A DNA stretch of 64,000 nt from Ptychodera flava (GCF_041260155.1 NC_091941.1:22469747-22533746), one strand, 5' to 3'. Shown: positions 11,734-24,278, counted from the first letter of the stretch. Notes: a model not told the origin generated them from the letters alone. Numbers and translations are program-made.

Positions 11734-13295
11734 CATAAAAATTCTTGGTGGCAAACTTCCTCTACCCTCTCAAAAGTGTATGTACACTACTAATCCCATG
11801 ACCCCTTCTCCCCTGGCATTTGTACAGTGCACCCGAAGCTTGCAAACAACCAATCTGATTAAAATCAGATGTAATACTAATAGTGACGGTGACGTTTCCG
11901 TCTTTCCTTGTTCTTTGCTGTTCTCGTTAGATGTGGTGAGAAAGACGAAGAAACAAGCAAAGTTTAAGATATGTCAAACCTACCCGATTACCACGATAAT
12001 ACTGCGAATAACATGATGTCCTTGGTGCCTTTAAAAGTGGGTTCCACACGATTCAACAAGTTAAAATCATCTTGGTGACCTTGACTGCATTCTGGTATCT
12101 ACATACCCGATATTTCAAGAATACGGGCGACTGGGGGCGAGTGTGCCGTGCAGTGCGAGCAGCAACTATATTATTAGCTGCATAAGCTTATATGAACACA
12201 GAATTTTCCAATGGTAGCTCACAGGATTTTAGAGGGTAAACTGTGGTATATTGTACCCTAAACTCGGTACTCAGGAGTATTTCCTTTCCTCAGTTCATTG
12301 AAATCAAAAATGTTGTCAATATTTGATCATATTAATGATATTCCTGTTGATGATCACCGGAAAAGCAAGTACAGAGACAGCTTATGACCGCTCTTGTTGC
12401 TATAGAGCTCAGCCAATGTACACCTGTGAGGGCGCAATATACTGACTAAATAAAACGGTCTCTGTGTGCTATCGATTTTCAGGTTTTATTTGTGGCAGCG
12501 GATGTAAGCTTATATTACCTGATAATCATTCTTTACCGGAATAAAGCATCTTTATCATTATTGATTAAAATGTAAAACATACTTTTTAGTCACTGCCTTA
12601 ATCAATGTCATATCACGAACGAAACTCGTTTGGAAGAATGCGTACCCAATTCCAAGTTTTAATTTCTCAATTACTCATTTTTCCGCCTTGATCTTTAAAA
12701 AATAAAAAAAAATATTTGAATGAATGAGCCCTTAGTATTTAATGTCTATCGAGGTCAGGCGCCCGCATTTCAAATGATAATTTTGCAATAAATATGTTGC
12801 TACAACAGAAAAATGTTTACATGTATTGTCGATGAAAATGGTCGGAGTCATTATTCAATGCTGGGATGCGATTTACCAGCATTCACTTGTGTAATTTATA
12901 CAAACGCCCACAGCAATACTAGTAATTTATGTGTCATGGTCATGCGTACCTCCAAGTGTACACCAGCGAGCACTACAATGCTCTTTTCACGTCACGCTTA
13001 ATTATTGTAGGTATATTATAGAGTAAAACAGAAAAATGTGTGTGTTGGCAGGCAGTTATTTATGTTTATGATTATGTTAAGAAATTAAATGCTAAATTGA
13101 TTCCTTATTCGAATATATGTTGTGTAAAGAATATCGCCCCTCTACACTCCCCGGCTACACTTTCCTCTACATTTGAACTCCCTCTCGAGAAAGAAGACTT
13201 CGGAGGGGTAAGTTCTATAAACATCATCGCGTTTTCAGCAGAAGTTGGTCCAACACGTATCTGATACGTGGCTTAAGCCGATGGATTGGTCATCT
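11734..13295. other. No gene recognised
   Basis: Open frames such as 11705-12016 and 12813-13001 have no recognisable product. The 3' untranslated part of the minus-strand gene beginning at 16387 could extend into 13000-13295, but no clear poly(A) signal was identified. Confidence 0.35.
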
Positions 13296-16200
13296 CTAGA
13301 TGTCAAAAACTGTTTTCTTTTTTATTTTCCTCTTTCCTTTTCTTCCGTGTTGCAAAGCGAGTCCACCCTCCTTGTTGTAAGTCACCCTCGTCATGCTATC
13401 GATATCGACTCCTTGTCGAGAATGCTTGACGGCGTCCACCCAGTCCGGGTAGTCTTCTGGTTCGTTGGGTTCATCGTAGTTCCCCTCGTAGTAACGTATC
13501 ATGTCGACGACACGGTTGAAGAGAGTGTCGTCGAGTTTGGGAAAACGGCCTCTGCCATGGTCCTCACTCGAACTTGGAAGGCGGTCGGTCACGGGGCGAT
13601 TGAGCAGGGTCGTAGGAAGAGTCTGTAGAGACAATTTCCATGCACATAGTTAATATTTTTGATCACGCATTGCTGCAGTTCTGTAGCCTAGCGACTTTGC
13701 GTTGGGAAAGTTTTGGGCAGTGGAGCTGCTGCGATGTACCGTGAACACTGGAAAACATACAAACGGCGCACACTGAAAAGCTGCTACACCGGCTATGCAT
13801 GTAACAATGACAAAATGTGTCAAAATTCCTAGATGTCGCGTGCTTGCTACTGACTTTGTCTCAGACAACTTTGCTGTCTAAAATATTTAAGTGACAACCC
13901 GAACAGCCCTGTAAAGCGTGTAGTGTCCTATCCATGCGAAAAATACTACTTTTATTTTGCTACCCTAAATTACACTTTACAACTCAACACTCCATGCTGA
14001 ATTCAATTTACAACTCAACATTCTAATTTGCATTCAATTTTAAAACTCAAAATTTCTGCTCGACTTTCTGTATTACTAGTACATATTTATTTTACAACTC
14101 AACTTTCTGTGTTTCTTTCTATATTCTGCTTTACATTCTATTACTTGAACTGCAACTTCATCATTTCAGTTTCACATTTCATCATCATATATATTTCAGA
14201 GTTCAACGTTATTGCTGTCCATGTTATTCTTCTAAATTTCATTTTACAATTTAACAAAACAAATTCCAATTTTTCTATTCGAAATGCCATGTTACACTAG
14301 CCATGAAGGTTGGATCTGACGACTGAATTCAATGGTTCCATCTCAGGGAATTTGGATTTTGTAGAATTGGAATTCTGCATGTAAGAGCGACCTCTATCGA
14401 TGTGACTTAGACTCAAATTCAGACGCAGACCTCACTCATATTGCAAACAAAGCCAGCGCAAGATCAGCAAAACGTTCTGATCATGTTATAGTTATTTTAT
14501 ACTTCGAATAGTTATGTAAATTGTTGAATTGTTATGCGGAATTATTTGACAGAAAAGTCAAACCTATAAACCATAGGCCTAAATCCCCTACACAATCAAG
14601 TCCTTGCTTGTATGCCTTCACACTTCAGCGCAGCTGTTTAAAACATTTGTCGAAATAACGAAATGCCCCGAAACTTTCGCATAAAAATGTTGACCCACCG
14701 AATCGTACCTTTTTGTTATGGAATCGTGGGTATAGAGTGTGACAAACGGAGACCGCCTCGTTTCTGTGGGAAGGAACTCCCTATATCGTGATCATTGGAA
14801 GAAATGTAAACGGTAACGGCTAGTAACTGTACATGGTATCGGTTGGCGTAGGAATGGACATTCCGACAATGCAGTTACTCCATGCATGCGAACAAGTTTA
14901 CCCCTTACATCTAACCACGGTCACTCCACAAAATGACCGTGCTCTAACTTCGACTTATATGTTAAGGTAGAACGTGCCTCGGGGACAGATAGTCGGACTC
15001 TCAAATTTCTATAATTCTTTTCTGATCTACCAGTTGTTGGGGCTCATTTTGAAGCTCTTGGAGAAATAAACACTTTACCCGTCTTAGTTTTTCGAAAATC
15101 CAAAATATAATTTTTCCCATGGCGGCCATTTTGATTTTAAAATATCGCAAAATGTTTCGCTAATTCCAAACTTTGCACGATGATCCCCGATTTTAATTGC
15201 TGATTTGGTAAGAGAATAGTTGAAAGTTTAATTCAGGAAAGTTTGAGCAAAAGTTTAAGGCTTTCACTTTCGAGGCGCATACTACCTTAATCCCAGGAAA
15301 TGTGTAAATTTACACGGGGTAAAACATACATGTGTATTAAAAAAATTACACTTTTTCCACAATCGCCGAGGTTCGCAAGGAGAACTTAAAAATTCGACAA
15401 TTAACCATGGTACGACAAATTGCGTGTGTGGTCACGTTTATCGTTGCTATTGTCAGCTGTTTACCTTCTCTTCGGGCGAATGAACTGTATCATTTATGTT
15501 GTTGTTATTGGTCCATAATCTGATGGTTTCTCTCTCGGCAATTATCTCAGGCAAGCTGCAAAGAATTTTGGCAACTTCGAACGACTCCAGCAGAGCGAAA
15601 TTCGTCGGCCCGTCGTCGTTATTTTCAGATTCAATGTTTTCGGACCGTTTTGTTTCATTCTTTTGCGGATGAAAATTCAGAACTTCTTTTTTGGTCGTTT
15701 TGTTAGCACCGGTCGGTTTCTTCCGCTTTGCGGCATAAGAGTGGCCATTTGCAATAACTGTGTCCCGTTTGAAGCGGGGCGAGCGGCCGCCGCCGGACGA
15801 GGGCGCCGTGTTTTCGTGTCTTCCAGGCGATCCATTACCAGGCTCTTGATACTTTGCAGAAAACATCGAGTAAGTATCCTGAAAAGTACCGTTCGTTGTT
15901 AGAAATAGCAAACTAAGATTCAAAAGATAAAATACGCATACTAACTTCTATTTTAAAGAGATCACTTGCAGAGCAAGAAATTGATCTTATTTCGGTCTCA
16001 TTTCATAAAAATAATGATCACTATTTCTGTAGAGTCCTTTGTAATTTACACTAAAGACTCCAAAGTCGTTCTTGTCTCGTAATTTCTGAACGAGTTGTTT
16101 TCAAAATTGTTTTTGCAAAAGCTAATACAGTTTCATATACATACCGGTAGTTGGAGTACCACTTCCTTCCGATGGACATCGTCAGTCTGCGTGCTATCTG

Positions 16201-16387
16201 TTTCTTGGCCATTTTCGGTCGTTGATTTTACAGTCATTTCCGCGCCTATGTCTTCTTCCAGGCATTTCAACCAGTCTTCGGGATGGATGTAATGTTTGGC
16301 GTTATTGCCGTACGTGGCGCTGCAAACAAAATTAGGGGCCGCAAATGGAGAGGAAGATGGCAAAGATACTGTTTGGTCCATTGCCAT
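13296..16387 (-). CDS. Unrecognised three-exon protein gene
   Basis: Three minus-strand exons join in phase 0 with good splice signals: 16387-16145 (81 codons, ending before GTATGT), 15878-15465 (138 codons, CAG acceptor and GTAAAC donor) and 13622-13296 (CAG acceptor, stop). The product would be about 327 residues. No signal peptide or membrane segment is visible. Exon 1 contains a TYGNNAKHYIHPEDWLKC segment. Exon 2 is polar and basic (RSPRFKRD, AAKRKKPTGANK) and then has a helical LLESFEVAKILCSLPEIIAE stretch. Exon 3 is acidic around YYEGNYDEPNEPEDYPDW and ends in a basic tail (GRKGKRKIKKK). The basic patches could be nuclear localisation signals. I do not recognise the family. The upstream ATG context is good (an ATGGCAATGG pair). 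The 3' end is the least certain part, because a GGTGACTT donor inside exon 3 could lead to further exons. Confidence 0.55.
13870..14300. repeat. Pyrimidine-biased degenerate repeat in intron
   Basis: Within the second intron of the unrecognised gene, the motif TTTACAACTCAAC recurs around 13976, 14010 and 14093, embedded in T/C-rich sequence with ATTC words. It is a loose, low-complexity repeat with no identified boundaries. Confidence 0.4.
14962..15290. mobile_element. TTAA-bounded MITE (family A)
   Basis: A 329-bp element. The left end TTAAGGTAGAACGTGCCTCG matches the reverse complement of the right end (TTAAGGTAGTATGCGCCTCG) at 18 of 20 positions, and TTAA stands at both borders. The interior shares long stretches with 41009-41370, including CTCAAATTT, AATTCTTTTCTGATC and GTTTGAGCAAAAGTT. 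It lies in an intron of the unrecognised gene. Confidence 0.85.
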
Positions 16388-17149
16388 AAAATGTAAGACG
16401 ATATCTGTTATAAAATTAAATGAATGTTGCTTTTATATAATAAGGCAGCGACTGTCGCATAGAACGCAAATCACTGGTACATTCGACGTAACAGACGTTC
16501 AAACTTATGGCCTGGATTTCGAATTGCGCGCGATTTTCGTTCCCTATCGGTAAACGCGTCAAACCCGGGTGCGCTCAGAGGAAAGCAAAATCCGACAGCC
16601 ATTAAGATGTTCTCCACGAACAAAATAAGCTAAAAATATGACAATGAGTGATGTTTGAGACGGCAGTTTCGGTATTTTGTAAGGCCAACTATGAAAGTCT
16701 TTCGGTGCAGATTTCTTTCTGGGAATGAAGTCATTCCGAGTCCCTGCGTTGTTGCTAGGAAACGGACGCACTTTCTCATATTATGGACGCAGACGCAAGT
16801 CATATCTCAAAATGATGTAATAGATCATAGACTCTTGGTGTTACATCAGAGTGAAATCGTATAGTTGTATTGCAAAGTCAACATCGTATACAATACAATA
16901 CAATACAATACTTTATTGCTCAACAACACACTCAAGGAGTGCGGTAAGGCAAAATTACAAAACTCAGCAACACTGGATGAAGCTGCTGCTGGGGGAGGAA
17001 CTAAAGTACAAGAAATAAATTTGGCAAGAGGTAGTTTATCTTTGTGAGTAAAGATATATATGAACTTTTCTCTGTCATTCAAATCAAGAAAGCCTGGATT
17101 ATACAAACTTGTGGATGAAATAGACCATCTCGATACGTTCTGTATTTTG

Positions 17150-20100
17150 GACATTCTATAACAAAGTGAAATTCATCCTCAACTAAAGACTTACAAACTT
17201 GCAGAATCTTTCATTTGCAGGAACTTTTGGAGTTGACCTTCTACCCAGTTCTATTTGTAGGTTGTGATCCGAAATTCTTAGTTTTGTCAGCCACCTCCTA
17301 TAGGTAAAAGATCTTATATCTAGCAAGTAACTTTCAAATTCAAATTTTGTCTTAAAAAGTCTGTAAGTTCGGAGCTTATTCCTCTGCATTCCACACTTCC
17401 TTTTATCATTATGAATGTTTTTCAGCCATGTTTGTTCATAAGTTTCACATAAACTATCATATACATTATTAACTGTGGAATTAATATTGCAAACACAAGA
17501 CCATATATCGCTCCCACTGTGAGAGTTCAATATGCTTTGTATATAATTATACCAATCTGAATTCAACCTGGATGTATAAGCAGATCTCAATAAGATGTCA
17601 TCTGATAAGACCAATCGATGCCAGTATTTGAGCATGTGTTTTATCACCATAAAGTGTATTGGATATCTACCCAGCTCTCCAACAACACCATCAGACGGTG
17701 CATATTTAGAGACTCCTAGGATAAATCTATAATAAGAAATACTAACATCATTGAGAAAGTTACACTTGTCATTAATTTCATGTCCCCATATTTCACAGCC
17801 ATATGTCATAATAGGAACAATTAAACTATCAAAGAGTGATAATGCAACTTTTACAGAAAGTGAACCATTTTGAAGGCCCTTACGAAGGCTGAAAAGAGCT
17901 TTCATTGCCTTAAATTTAAGATTGTGAAAATTACCTTTGAATTTACCATTTGGGGTAATGACAAAACCAAGGTAACAGTACTCTTTCACTAAGTCAAGAG
18001 TCACTCCATTGTAAGTGAGTGTAACTCCTTTTACAAGATGATTACTTTTGTTGAACACAATAACTTTCGTTTTCTTTATGTTAATAGTTAAAGTCCATTC
18101 ACGACAAAAACTATGAAGTTTATCTAAGCAGCTTTGTAAGCCCGTTTCAGATCCTGAAATCAATAAAAGATCATCAGCATACATTAGACAATTGAAAAGG
18201 AGTTTACCAAGTTTGATAGGACAGTCCTCACTGGAACCAAATGTACTGGGAAGATCATTTATAAAAATATTGAACAAAGTTGGACTTAAATTACACCCTT
18301 GCTTAACTCCTAAATTGGAGTCAAATTCTTCAGTAAAACAATTGTTACTTTTCACACAATACTTAATGTTGTTGTACATGGACTTAATTAAGCTATAAAA
18401 ATTACCATTAATGCCATATTTCTGTAATTTCCAAAGTAAACCTGTACGCCAAACTCAAATGCTTTCTGAAAATCTACAAAACAACAATATAGGTACCTAC
18501 GACTGGGACTGTAGCTTGACTGAGAAAGTTTCGCATAAACATGCTGATCAATAGCTGAACGCAAAACTAAAAGATTATCTGCAGTTCTCCTCTTTGCTCT
18601 GAAACCAGACTGAAATGGCGAAAGAATACCATTGCTATTAAGAAAGTTTATAAGCCTATTATTCAACACAGAGGTAAACAGTTTTGCAAGGCAACTATTT
18701 ATAGAAATCCCTCTGTAATTTGACGGATCACATGTATCACCTGATTTGAACACAGGGACCAAATATGCTTTTTTCCAAGCATTTGGAAACGTTCCTGATC
18801 TGAGGATGACATTGAATAATGAACACAATGGAGTAAGTATGGAAGAACCACCATATTTAAGCATTTCGTTCAAAATACCATCGACACCTGGGGATTTCCC
18901 TGATTTTAATTTACGCAAAGCTTTTAAAATTTCTGATACTGTAAATGTGGAATTAAGAATAAAACTCACATCATATTCATTGGCCGCTTCCATTTTTGTT
19001 AATTCAGAAAGAATACGTTTAGAAACATTATCAGTTTCTTCTCAAGAAAATTTACTCAACTGCTTAAAGTGAGAAAACCATTCACTAGGAGAAATAGACG
19101 AGTCTATTTTCTTACTGACATGACTCCCTGAAATATCCTTCCACAATTTCCAGTAATCATTACGGTCTTCGGAATAAACCTTTTCTAACTTCCTCAATTG
19201 ACTCTCTCTGAAAGATGACCGTTTATATTTTAACAATTTTTTGTATTCTCTTTTCAGAGTGAAACATCTCCCTCTAATATGTGGATCATTTGGGTAGCGA
19301 TTCAACAGTTTACAGCAATCTTTCAGATCTTTACGAAGTGAAAAACAAGACTTATCAAACCAAGGCTGAAAAACACGTTTTTGATTTCTTCTTTTTCAAT
19401 TTCGGCGTAACCTTACGTAAACAGCGATCTGAAACTTTGTGAATAATACCTTCAAATACTTTTACAATATCATCACAAGAATGGGAACTTTGACAGTCAA
19501 TATTAAAATTTCTAAAGTCTTCTTGAATTGATGAACTTTGCAGAGTATTTAAGAAATCTTGTTTAGCATTATCATTCCACAAATATTTACTTGGACATGG
19601 TTTACACTCTACATCAACTGACCGCTTCACAATATTATTTATATTCATAGAAAACCTATTGGACAATGATCAGAGAAATGTGTAAAAGCATATACTTTGA
19701 AATAATCTATCCGGTCCACTAAATTCTTTGCAACAATACCATAATCTACTGTACTAAATCCATTTCCCTTGTAACAAGTTGGTTTTCCATAAAGATCCCC
19801 TGCAGTTCTACCATTTAAAATCTGTAAGCCGTTTTGAATGCAAAGATCAATAAGTTGTCTCCCAAAGGGATTGATACTACAATTACCATTATCCATTGAA
19901 ATTCTATGATGTACGGAGTCAGGAATATAATCATTAGGTGTAGACAGTGATTTATGTCATCATGTTGAATATAATCTTGCAAATTACCTGTCCTAGCATT
20001 AAAGTCTCCTACTAAAATTATGTCTCCCAAACTCGAAAATTCAAGAATCTCAGAATGAAGAGCTTCAAAATAATCATTATTTACATGCATTACAGACCCT

Positions 20101-20512
20101 TGTGGAGGCAAATATACACAACACATAAAAACATCACTATTAAATGAGAAAAAATCCTTATCAAGTTTTACCCAGAGCAAGTCAGAAATTTTTGAATTCA
20201 TCTTATGGATACCTGACTTAAAGCATGACTTAAATACAACAACAGATCCCCCAGCAGCACGTTTACTACGTTTATGTTGTAAATTTCTATCAGATCTAAA
20301 ATAACTATAACTATCAAAGCAACAGTGTTTGACTTCGAAAGCCAGGTTTCTTGAATACACATTATATCAAATTGGTTAACAATTGATAGAAAATCTACAT
20401 CATCACATTTTTTTGATAAACCACCTTGGATGTTCCAACTTCCAACACGTAAAAAAGAACGCTTAAAATTCCTCTTAAAACAGCAGTACTCTGTCTCTGC
20501 GAGGCAAAACAC
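17150..20512 (-). pseudogene. LINE ORF2: endonuclease-reverse transcriptase
   Basis: The endonuclease starts near 20470 with VGSWNIQGGLSKK and IMCIQETWLS. It continues in a second frame with IILVGDFNAR (near 20010) and in a third with FSDHCPIGF (near 19660). The reverse transcriptase occupies 18993-18388 (VFKSGDTCDPSNYRGISI, then the YCCFVDFQKAFE box) and 18379-17183 (LMYADDLLLISGS, then thumb and C-terminus ending IELGRRSTPKVPANE). The catalytic motifs are all present. Frame changes between these blocks number about six. The host would not express an intact protein from this copy. Confidence 0.85.
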
Positions 20513-20747
20513 ATGTCAGTGTAAAAGCTGAATAACAGAACTGGATAAATTGAAGGAAAACTTTATGAACAGCTGACTACAAATAGGAATAGAAAAAAGT
20601 AGCCAGAATAACAGGTGTGCTAAATTTAGCACTAGGTTGACAAAAGTTAATGGACACACAACAACTCTTTTGGAGCACAGTGTAATATTGTAGCCATTAG
20701 TGGCTGTATCCAGACAGTCCCAGGACATTAAAAACAAACAACATGAA

Positions 20748-21155
20748 AGGAAACAATGCTTCTCTTTGGTGCTCTGTCACCCTATTTAATATCACTCATC
20801 AAAAAACCTGTGCCACCTGAATTTATATGAATTCCGTCACTGTGATACAGGTAACTTGCATTAACATATCTGCTGTGCTGGTCACAATCTAAAACTGGTT
20901 GCGATCACCCTGATCATATCTAGCGTATAAACCATTGCCATAATTATAGTATGGCCTTCTATTGTAGGCCTATTTCCTTGGAAAGAATCTCTACTATCCA
21001 CCCGTCTAAAATTTGACGGGGATCTATATGTACGAGAATGAGTGGTTACATCGCTTCTCTTTGTTGCTCTGACACCCCATTTAATATCACTCACCAATAA
21101 ACTTGTGCCACGTGAATTTATATGAATTCCATCACTGTGATACAGGTAGCTATTG
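20748..21155 (-). repeat. ~100-bp direct duplication inside LINE ORF1
   Basis: About 20755-20855 and 21050-21152 are close direct copies. Both contain TTTAATATCACTC, GAATTTATATGAATTCC and TCACTGTGATACAGGTA. Each copy encodes the esterase Asp/His block, so this LINE carries two copies of one catalytic motif. Confidence 0.8.
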
Positions 21156-21960
21156 TTACCTAATCTATTATGATCTACAAGACGCAGTGATTTATGTCAG
21201 AACATGCATTCTTAACCTTCTCATTAATATACTGGATTTGATTATTTAGAATGGAGTATTCACCATGGAAAGGTAAGATACCCGACACAACAATCATTGC
21301 TTTAGGACAGACATATTTAACTTCATTACATAATGAAATTATTCCATCAATGATTACATCATCACGTAAATAACCAACATCATTCGACCCTATATGCAAG
21401 ATTACAATCTCTGCATCAATATTATTGACATTTCTCAAACTTGAAAAAGCTTCATCAATATTTGAAGCTCTAAGCTTTACAGAACGCTTATTCTTATATA
21501 ACAAACTCGTGTTGATGTACTTAGTAATTGAGTCACCTAATACAAGGACATTACAGTTCACGTTACGACCGTCATCTCTTATGAATCGTGGACGATGCGG
21601 ACCCGATATGCGAGACTGTGTCCGGCGATATGTAGAACTCGTCCGACTATCAGCTTCATCAACGCTGCTACGACGCGATTCATCTGGACGACTCTGATAC
21701 CGGTTAGCGTACGCGTTCGGAGTACTGGGAGTTGGAACGGTAGGCGAACGCTCTGTCGATTGTGAGAATTTCGCTGGGCTCTGGTTTACCGCGGAAGACG
21801 GCGGCAGAGGATCAGACCGAGGAGTATTCGACGGATTGGTTCTGGTGTTGTTGAATGAGATGTTTGCGACTGGGGAGTGATATTACCAACTACATTGTGA
21901 CGATGAAGATCTGCGGGAGGTGCGACACTGGAGACAACACGCTCACAATCAGGTACAATA
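20860..21960 (-). pseudogene. LINE ORF1 with SGNH-esterase domain
   Basis: Reading minus from about 21690, a Ser/Arg-rich leader (RPDESRRSSVDEADSRTSST) runs into VNCNVLVLGDSITKY (SGNH block I, catalytic Ser), then VILHIGSNDVGYL (block III, Asn). The catalytic Asp-His block SDGIHINSRGT lies near 21100-21150. A second copy of that last block lies near 20800-20860, inside a roughly 100-bp duplication. Esterase-bearing ORF1 proteins are established for CR1-clade LINEs, where a lipid or membrane role has been suggested. Confidence 0.8.
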
Positions 21961-21967
21961 CAATACA

Positions 21968-22630
21968 GGTATATCTGTCACCTATAATTTATGAATTTAT
22001 GAATGCTCCGTTTACCAATTGAAGAAGAATAAGAGGATTAACAGCCATCTAGTTAGTTTTCTTGGAATCTGTAAACACGATATTTGGTGACGTTATTTCT
22101 CGAGTTTCACCATAACTAAACTGGGTATAATATGAGTATGATCTTCCTCCGGCGTTTTTGTCACGGTCATTTGGCAAGGATATGACACATTTTGTTCCAA
22201 AGTGTCTTCACAGATGCAAATTTATCAATTAATATCTTTCCTTTCCAGAAATCCAATACTTTTTACAGGGGGGCTGGGTGAATTCTCTAATTTCATCTCG
22301 TTTATCACGGCATAAAATTACTCCCTAATGTTGCGACAAGCATTTTGGTAATTTTGGCACCTCTTCAAAAGTGAATTTCTGGTATGGACTCAACGGCAAT
22401 GAACGAGTGTGGAATGATATATTTTATATCTTACTGTCATCTTACATACCGGTAGTTTAAAATTATTTGCCAAGAAAGCACAATCGAGTCGTACTGTTCA
22501 GCTGTTTAAGTGAAACTGAATTGAAGCTTCTATATCTTATGAACAAGCGACGTGCAATGTATTGGCTTAGTCTAATTCTGTAGGTCTGTGGTATTCTAGA
22601 GCAGTGTAGAAGTCATACTCAACAATAGGT
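21968..22630. other. No gene recognised
   Basis: AT-rich spacer between the LINE and the dehydrogenase gene. No coding or repeat structure was recognised. The 3' UTR of the minus-strand dehydrogenase gene probably ends here: an AATAAA in minus orientation lies near 22640-22650. Confidence 0.4.
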
Positions 22631-22859
22631 TTATATTAAGTTTTATTTTTGAAACTTGAAGAAATATACACAAGAGCGGATTGTTAGAAATCCCACTTCC
22701 TTTCGTACGCTTGCTTTTTCCGAATTCTTCATAGTTAAAGATGAAACGTCAAAATTGTATAACAGAAGAAAAGCACACGTTCATGTTATATTTACATGCC
22801 AATTACAAAATTTTCATTTGCAAAGCAGACCAAGCCAAGAAAAATCCCACATTAAACAC

Positions 22860-23810
22860 TCATGCAAGACCGGTCATTTTCTCACTAGCTTCCCACAGTT
22901 TCTTAGCAACGCCGTCGTCCCTAGCAATGGCAGTGAAAGGTTTCTCGTGACAATCTCCGAAATACTTTCCGCTTTGGTCCTCAAGTTCAGGGGCAACGGA
23001 CAGATACACAACTGTCTGTGCGCCTTCCTCTGGTGATTTCAGCAACAGCCATATCAACGGCCGCATAAGAATTTTCACCACTGGAGAGACGTTCATGTGT
23101 CTTGACAAATTTGTCCATACAATACCGGGATGGAGGCAATTGACTGTGACACCGGTGTTATCGAGCCTGTGGGCCAGTTCCCTAGCGAAAAGGATGTTGG
23201 CAAGTTTGCTATTACTGTAACCAGCCGCTCTGTTGTAATTTGCCTCTGTCATGTTGAGGTTTTCGAAATCGATGTTGCCCCGACTGTGAAGTTTTGAAGA
23301 GACTACAACAATTCGGCTTGGCTTGGATTTCTTCAGTAGACCTAAGAGCAGATTGGTCAAGAGAAAGTGTCCCAGGTGGTTTACTCCGAACTGCATTTCG
23401 TAACCATCTTCTGTTTTCATGAAAGGGCACTGAAATATACCAGCGTTGTTGATCAACACGTCGAGTCGTTGTTCTTCTTTTAAAATATCTTCTGAAAACT
23501 TGTGAATAGACTGGAAAGACGCAAGGTCCAGATGTTTCAATACGAGCTCCCCGTTCCGAGTCTTGCGACGGATGTCCTTGATAGCTTGCTCGCCACTGTC
23601 CAAGTCTCTGCACGCCATAATAACTCTCGCTTCGCGTTTCGCAAGTTCGGTTGCGGCAGCCTTACCGATGCCGGAGTTTGCACCCGTAATTATTACAGAT
23701 TTTCCTGTCATCATAGCCAAGCTGCGACAAACACCGCCTGCAAAATAGCGGCGTGCAACCATTATCCCAACTCCAGCAAATGCAGCACCAACAGCTAGCC
23801 AATACGCCAT
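22860..23810 (-). CDS. Retinol dehydrogenase-like SDR (RDH11-14 type)
   Basis: A short-chain dehydrogenase/reductase of 316 residues, the size of RDH11/12 and close to RDH13/14. These enzymes interconvert retinal or related aldehydes and alcohols with NADP(H), mostly as membrane-anchored proteins. An N-terminal hydrophobic segment (YWLAVGAAFAGVGIMVA) fits such an anchor. The NADP-binding motif TGANSGIG is at about residue 43-50, followed by NNAG (about 126), VVVSS with the catalytic Ser, and the YSNSK active site (Tyr, Lys). LHPGIVWTNLSRHM follows, as in the family. The open frame continues upstream to 24011, but the methionine at 23810 starts directly before the anchor and gives the family length, so it is preferred. 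The gene is intronless, as read. Assignment to one RDH subtype or to an exact substrate is not possible from the sequence. Confidence 0.9.
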   Translation of the reverse strand: MAYWLAVGAAFAGVGIMVARRYFAGGVCRSLAMMTGKSVIITGANSGIGKAAATELAKREARVIMACRDLDSGEQAIKDIRRKTRNGELVLKHLDLASFQSIHKFSEDILKEEQRLDVLINNAGIFQCPFMKTEDGYEMQFGVNHLGHFLLTNLLLGLLKKSKPSRIVVVSSKLHSRGNIDFENLNMTEANYNRAAGYSNSKLANILFARELAHRLDNTGVTVNCLHPGIVWTNLSRHMNVSPVVKILMRPLIWLLLKSPEEGAQTVVYLSVAPELEDQSGKYFGDCHEKPFTAIARDDGVAKKLWEASEKMTGLA

Positions 23811-24278
23811 GTTTCGTGTATTTGTTAACTGCATTAGGTCAAAGGTTACTAATTGTAACCTATGAACCTGCCGGTGTCGCTTCCGGAAGTAGCTTACCGA
23901 TACCGTCCTCCAGCCTTTACGCAACTTTTGCACAAGCCGAAGTCCACTTGTCTGAGATAAAAGTACAAGGAGCACAAATGGCAATCGTTCCGTCACTTTT
24001 GCAAGTGTCAAGGCTTCTATCTCCTAAAGGTGAGAGCCTCTGCACAAATACTGGCAGAAATCTTGTGAACAATATAACATGAAACGGATCAGTATAATGA
24101 ATCTAATGAATGCTTTACGAAGGCTGAGCTGTCGCTTGTCGAGTCGTGTCTGCAAGCAAAATACCTTCATGCTTGTCGATAGGACATCCGAGTCGGCCCG
24201 TCCTCCTTTTTTAGCCCTATGGTATGGCACTGTTACGGGGAGGGGATGGTGGGTGCCACATTCACCAGTACAGTTTAA

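Larger units (their letters stand above)
16865..21967 (-). mobile_element. Near full-length CR1-like LINE, broken
   Basis: The element runs 5' to 3' on the minus strand. ORF1 (about 21960-20600) carries an SGNH-esterase domain, a known feature of CR1-group ORF1s. ORF2 (about 20512-17150) carries an apurinic endonuclease (QETW, GDFNAR, SDHCP) and a reverse transcriptase (NYRGIS, FVDFQKAF, YADD). The 3' end is a short UTR with TTTATTGCTCAACAACACAC followed by (TATTG)n. Both flanks contain TACAATACAATAC (16889 onward and 21954-21967), so the insertion seems to have used a CAATA-rich target, or this is its target duplication. ORF2 is split into about seven overlapping frames, so the copy is not functional as read. 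Partial 3' relatives lie at 5594, 40640 and 4740. Confidence 0.88.

Noticed and set aside
23812-24011. N-terminal extension of the RDH frame to 24011
   Set aside because: The extra 67 residues have no family counterpart, and the methionine at 23810 directly precedes the membrane anchor.
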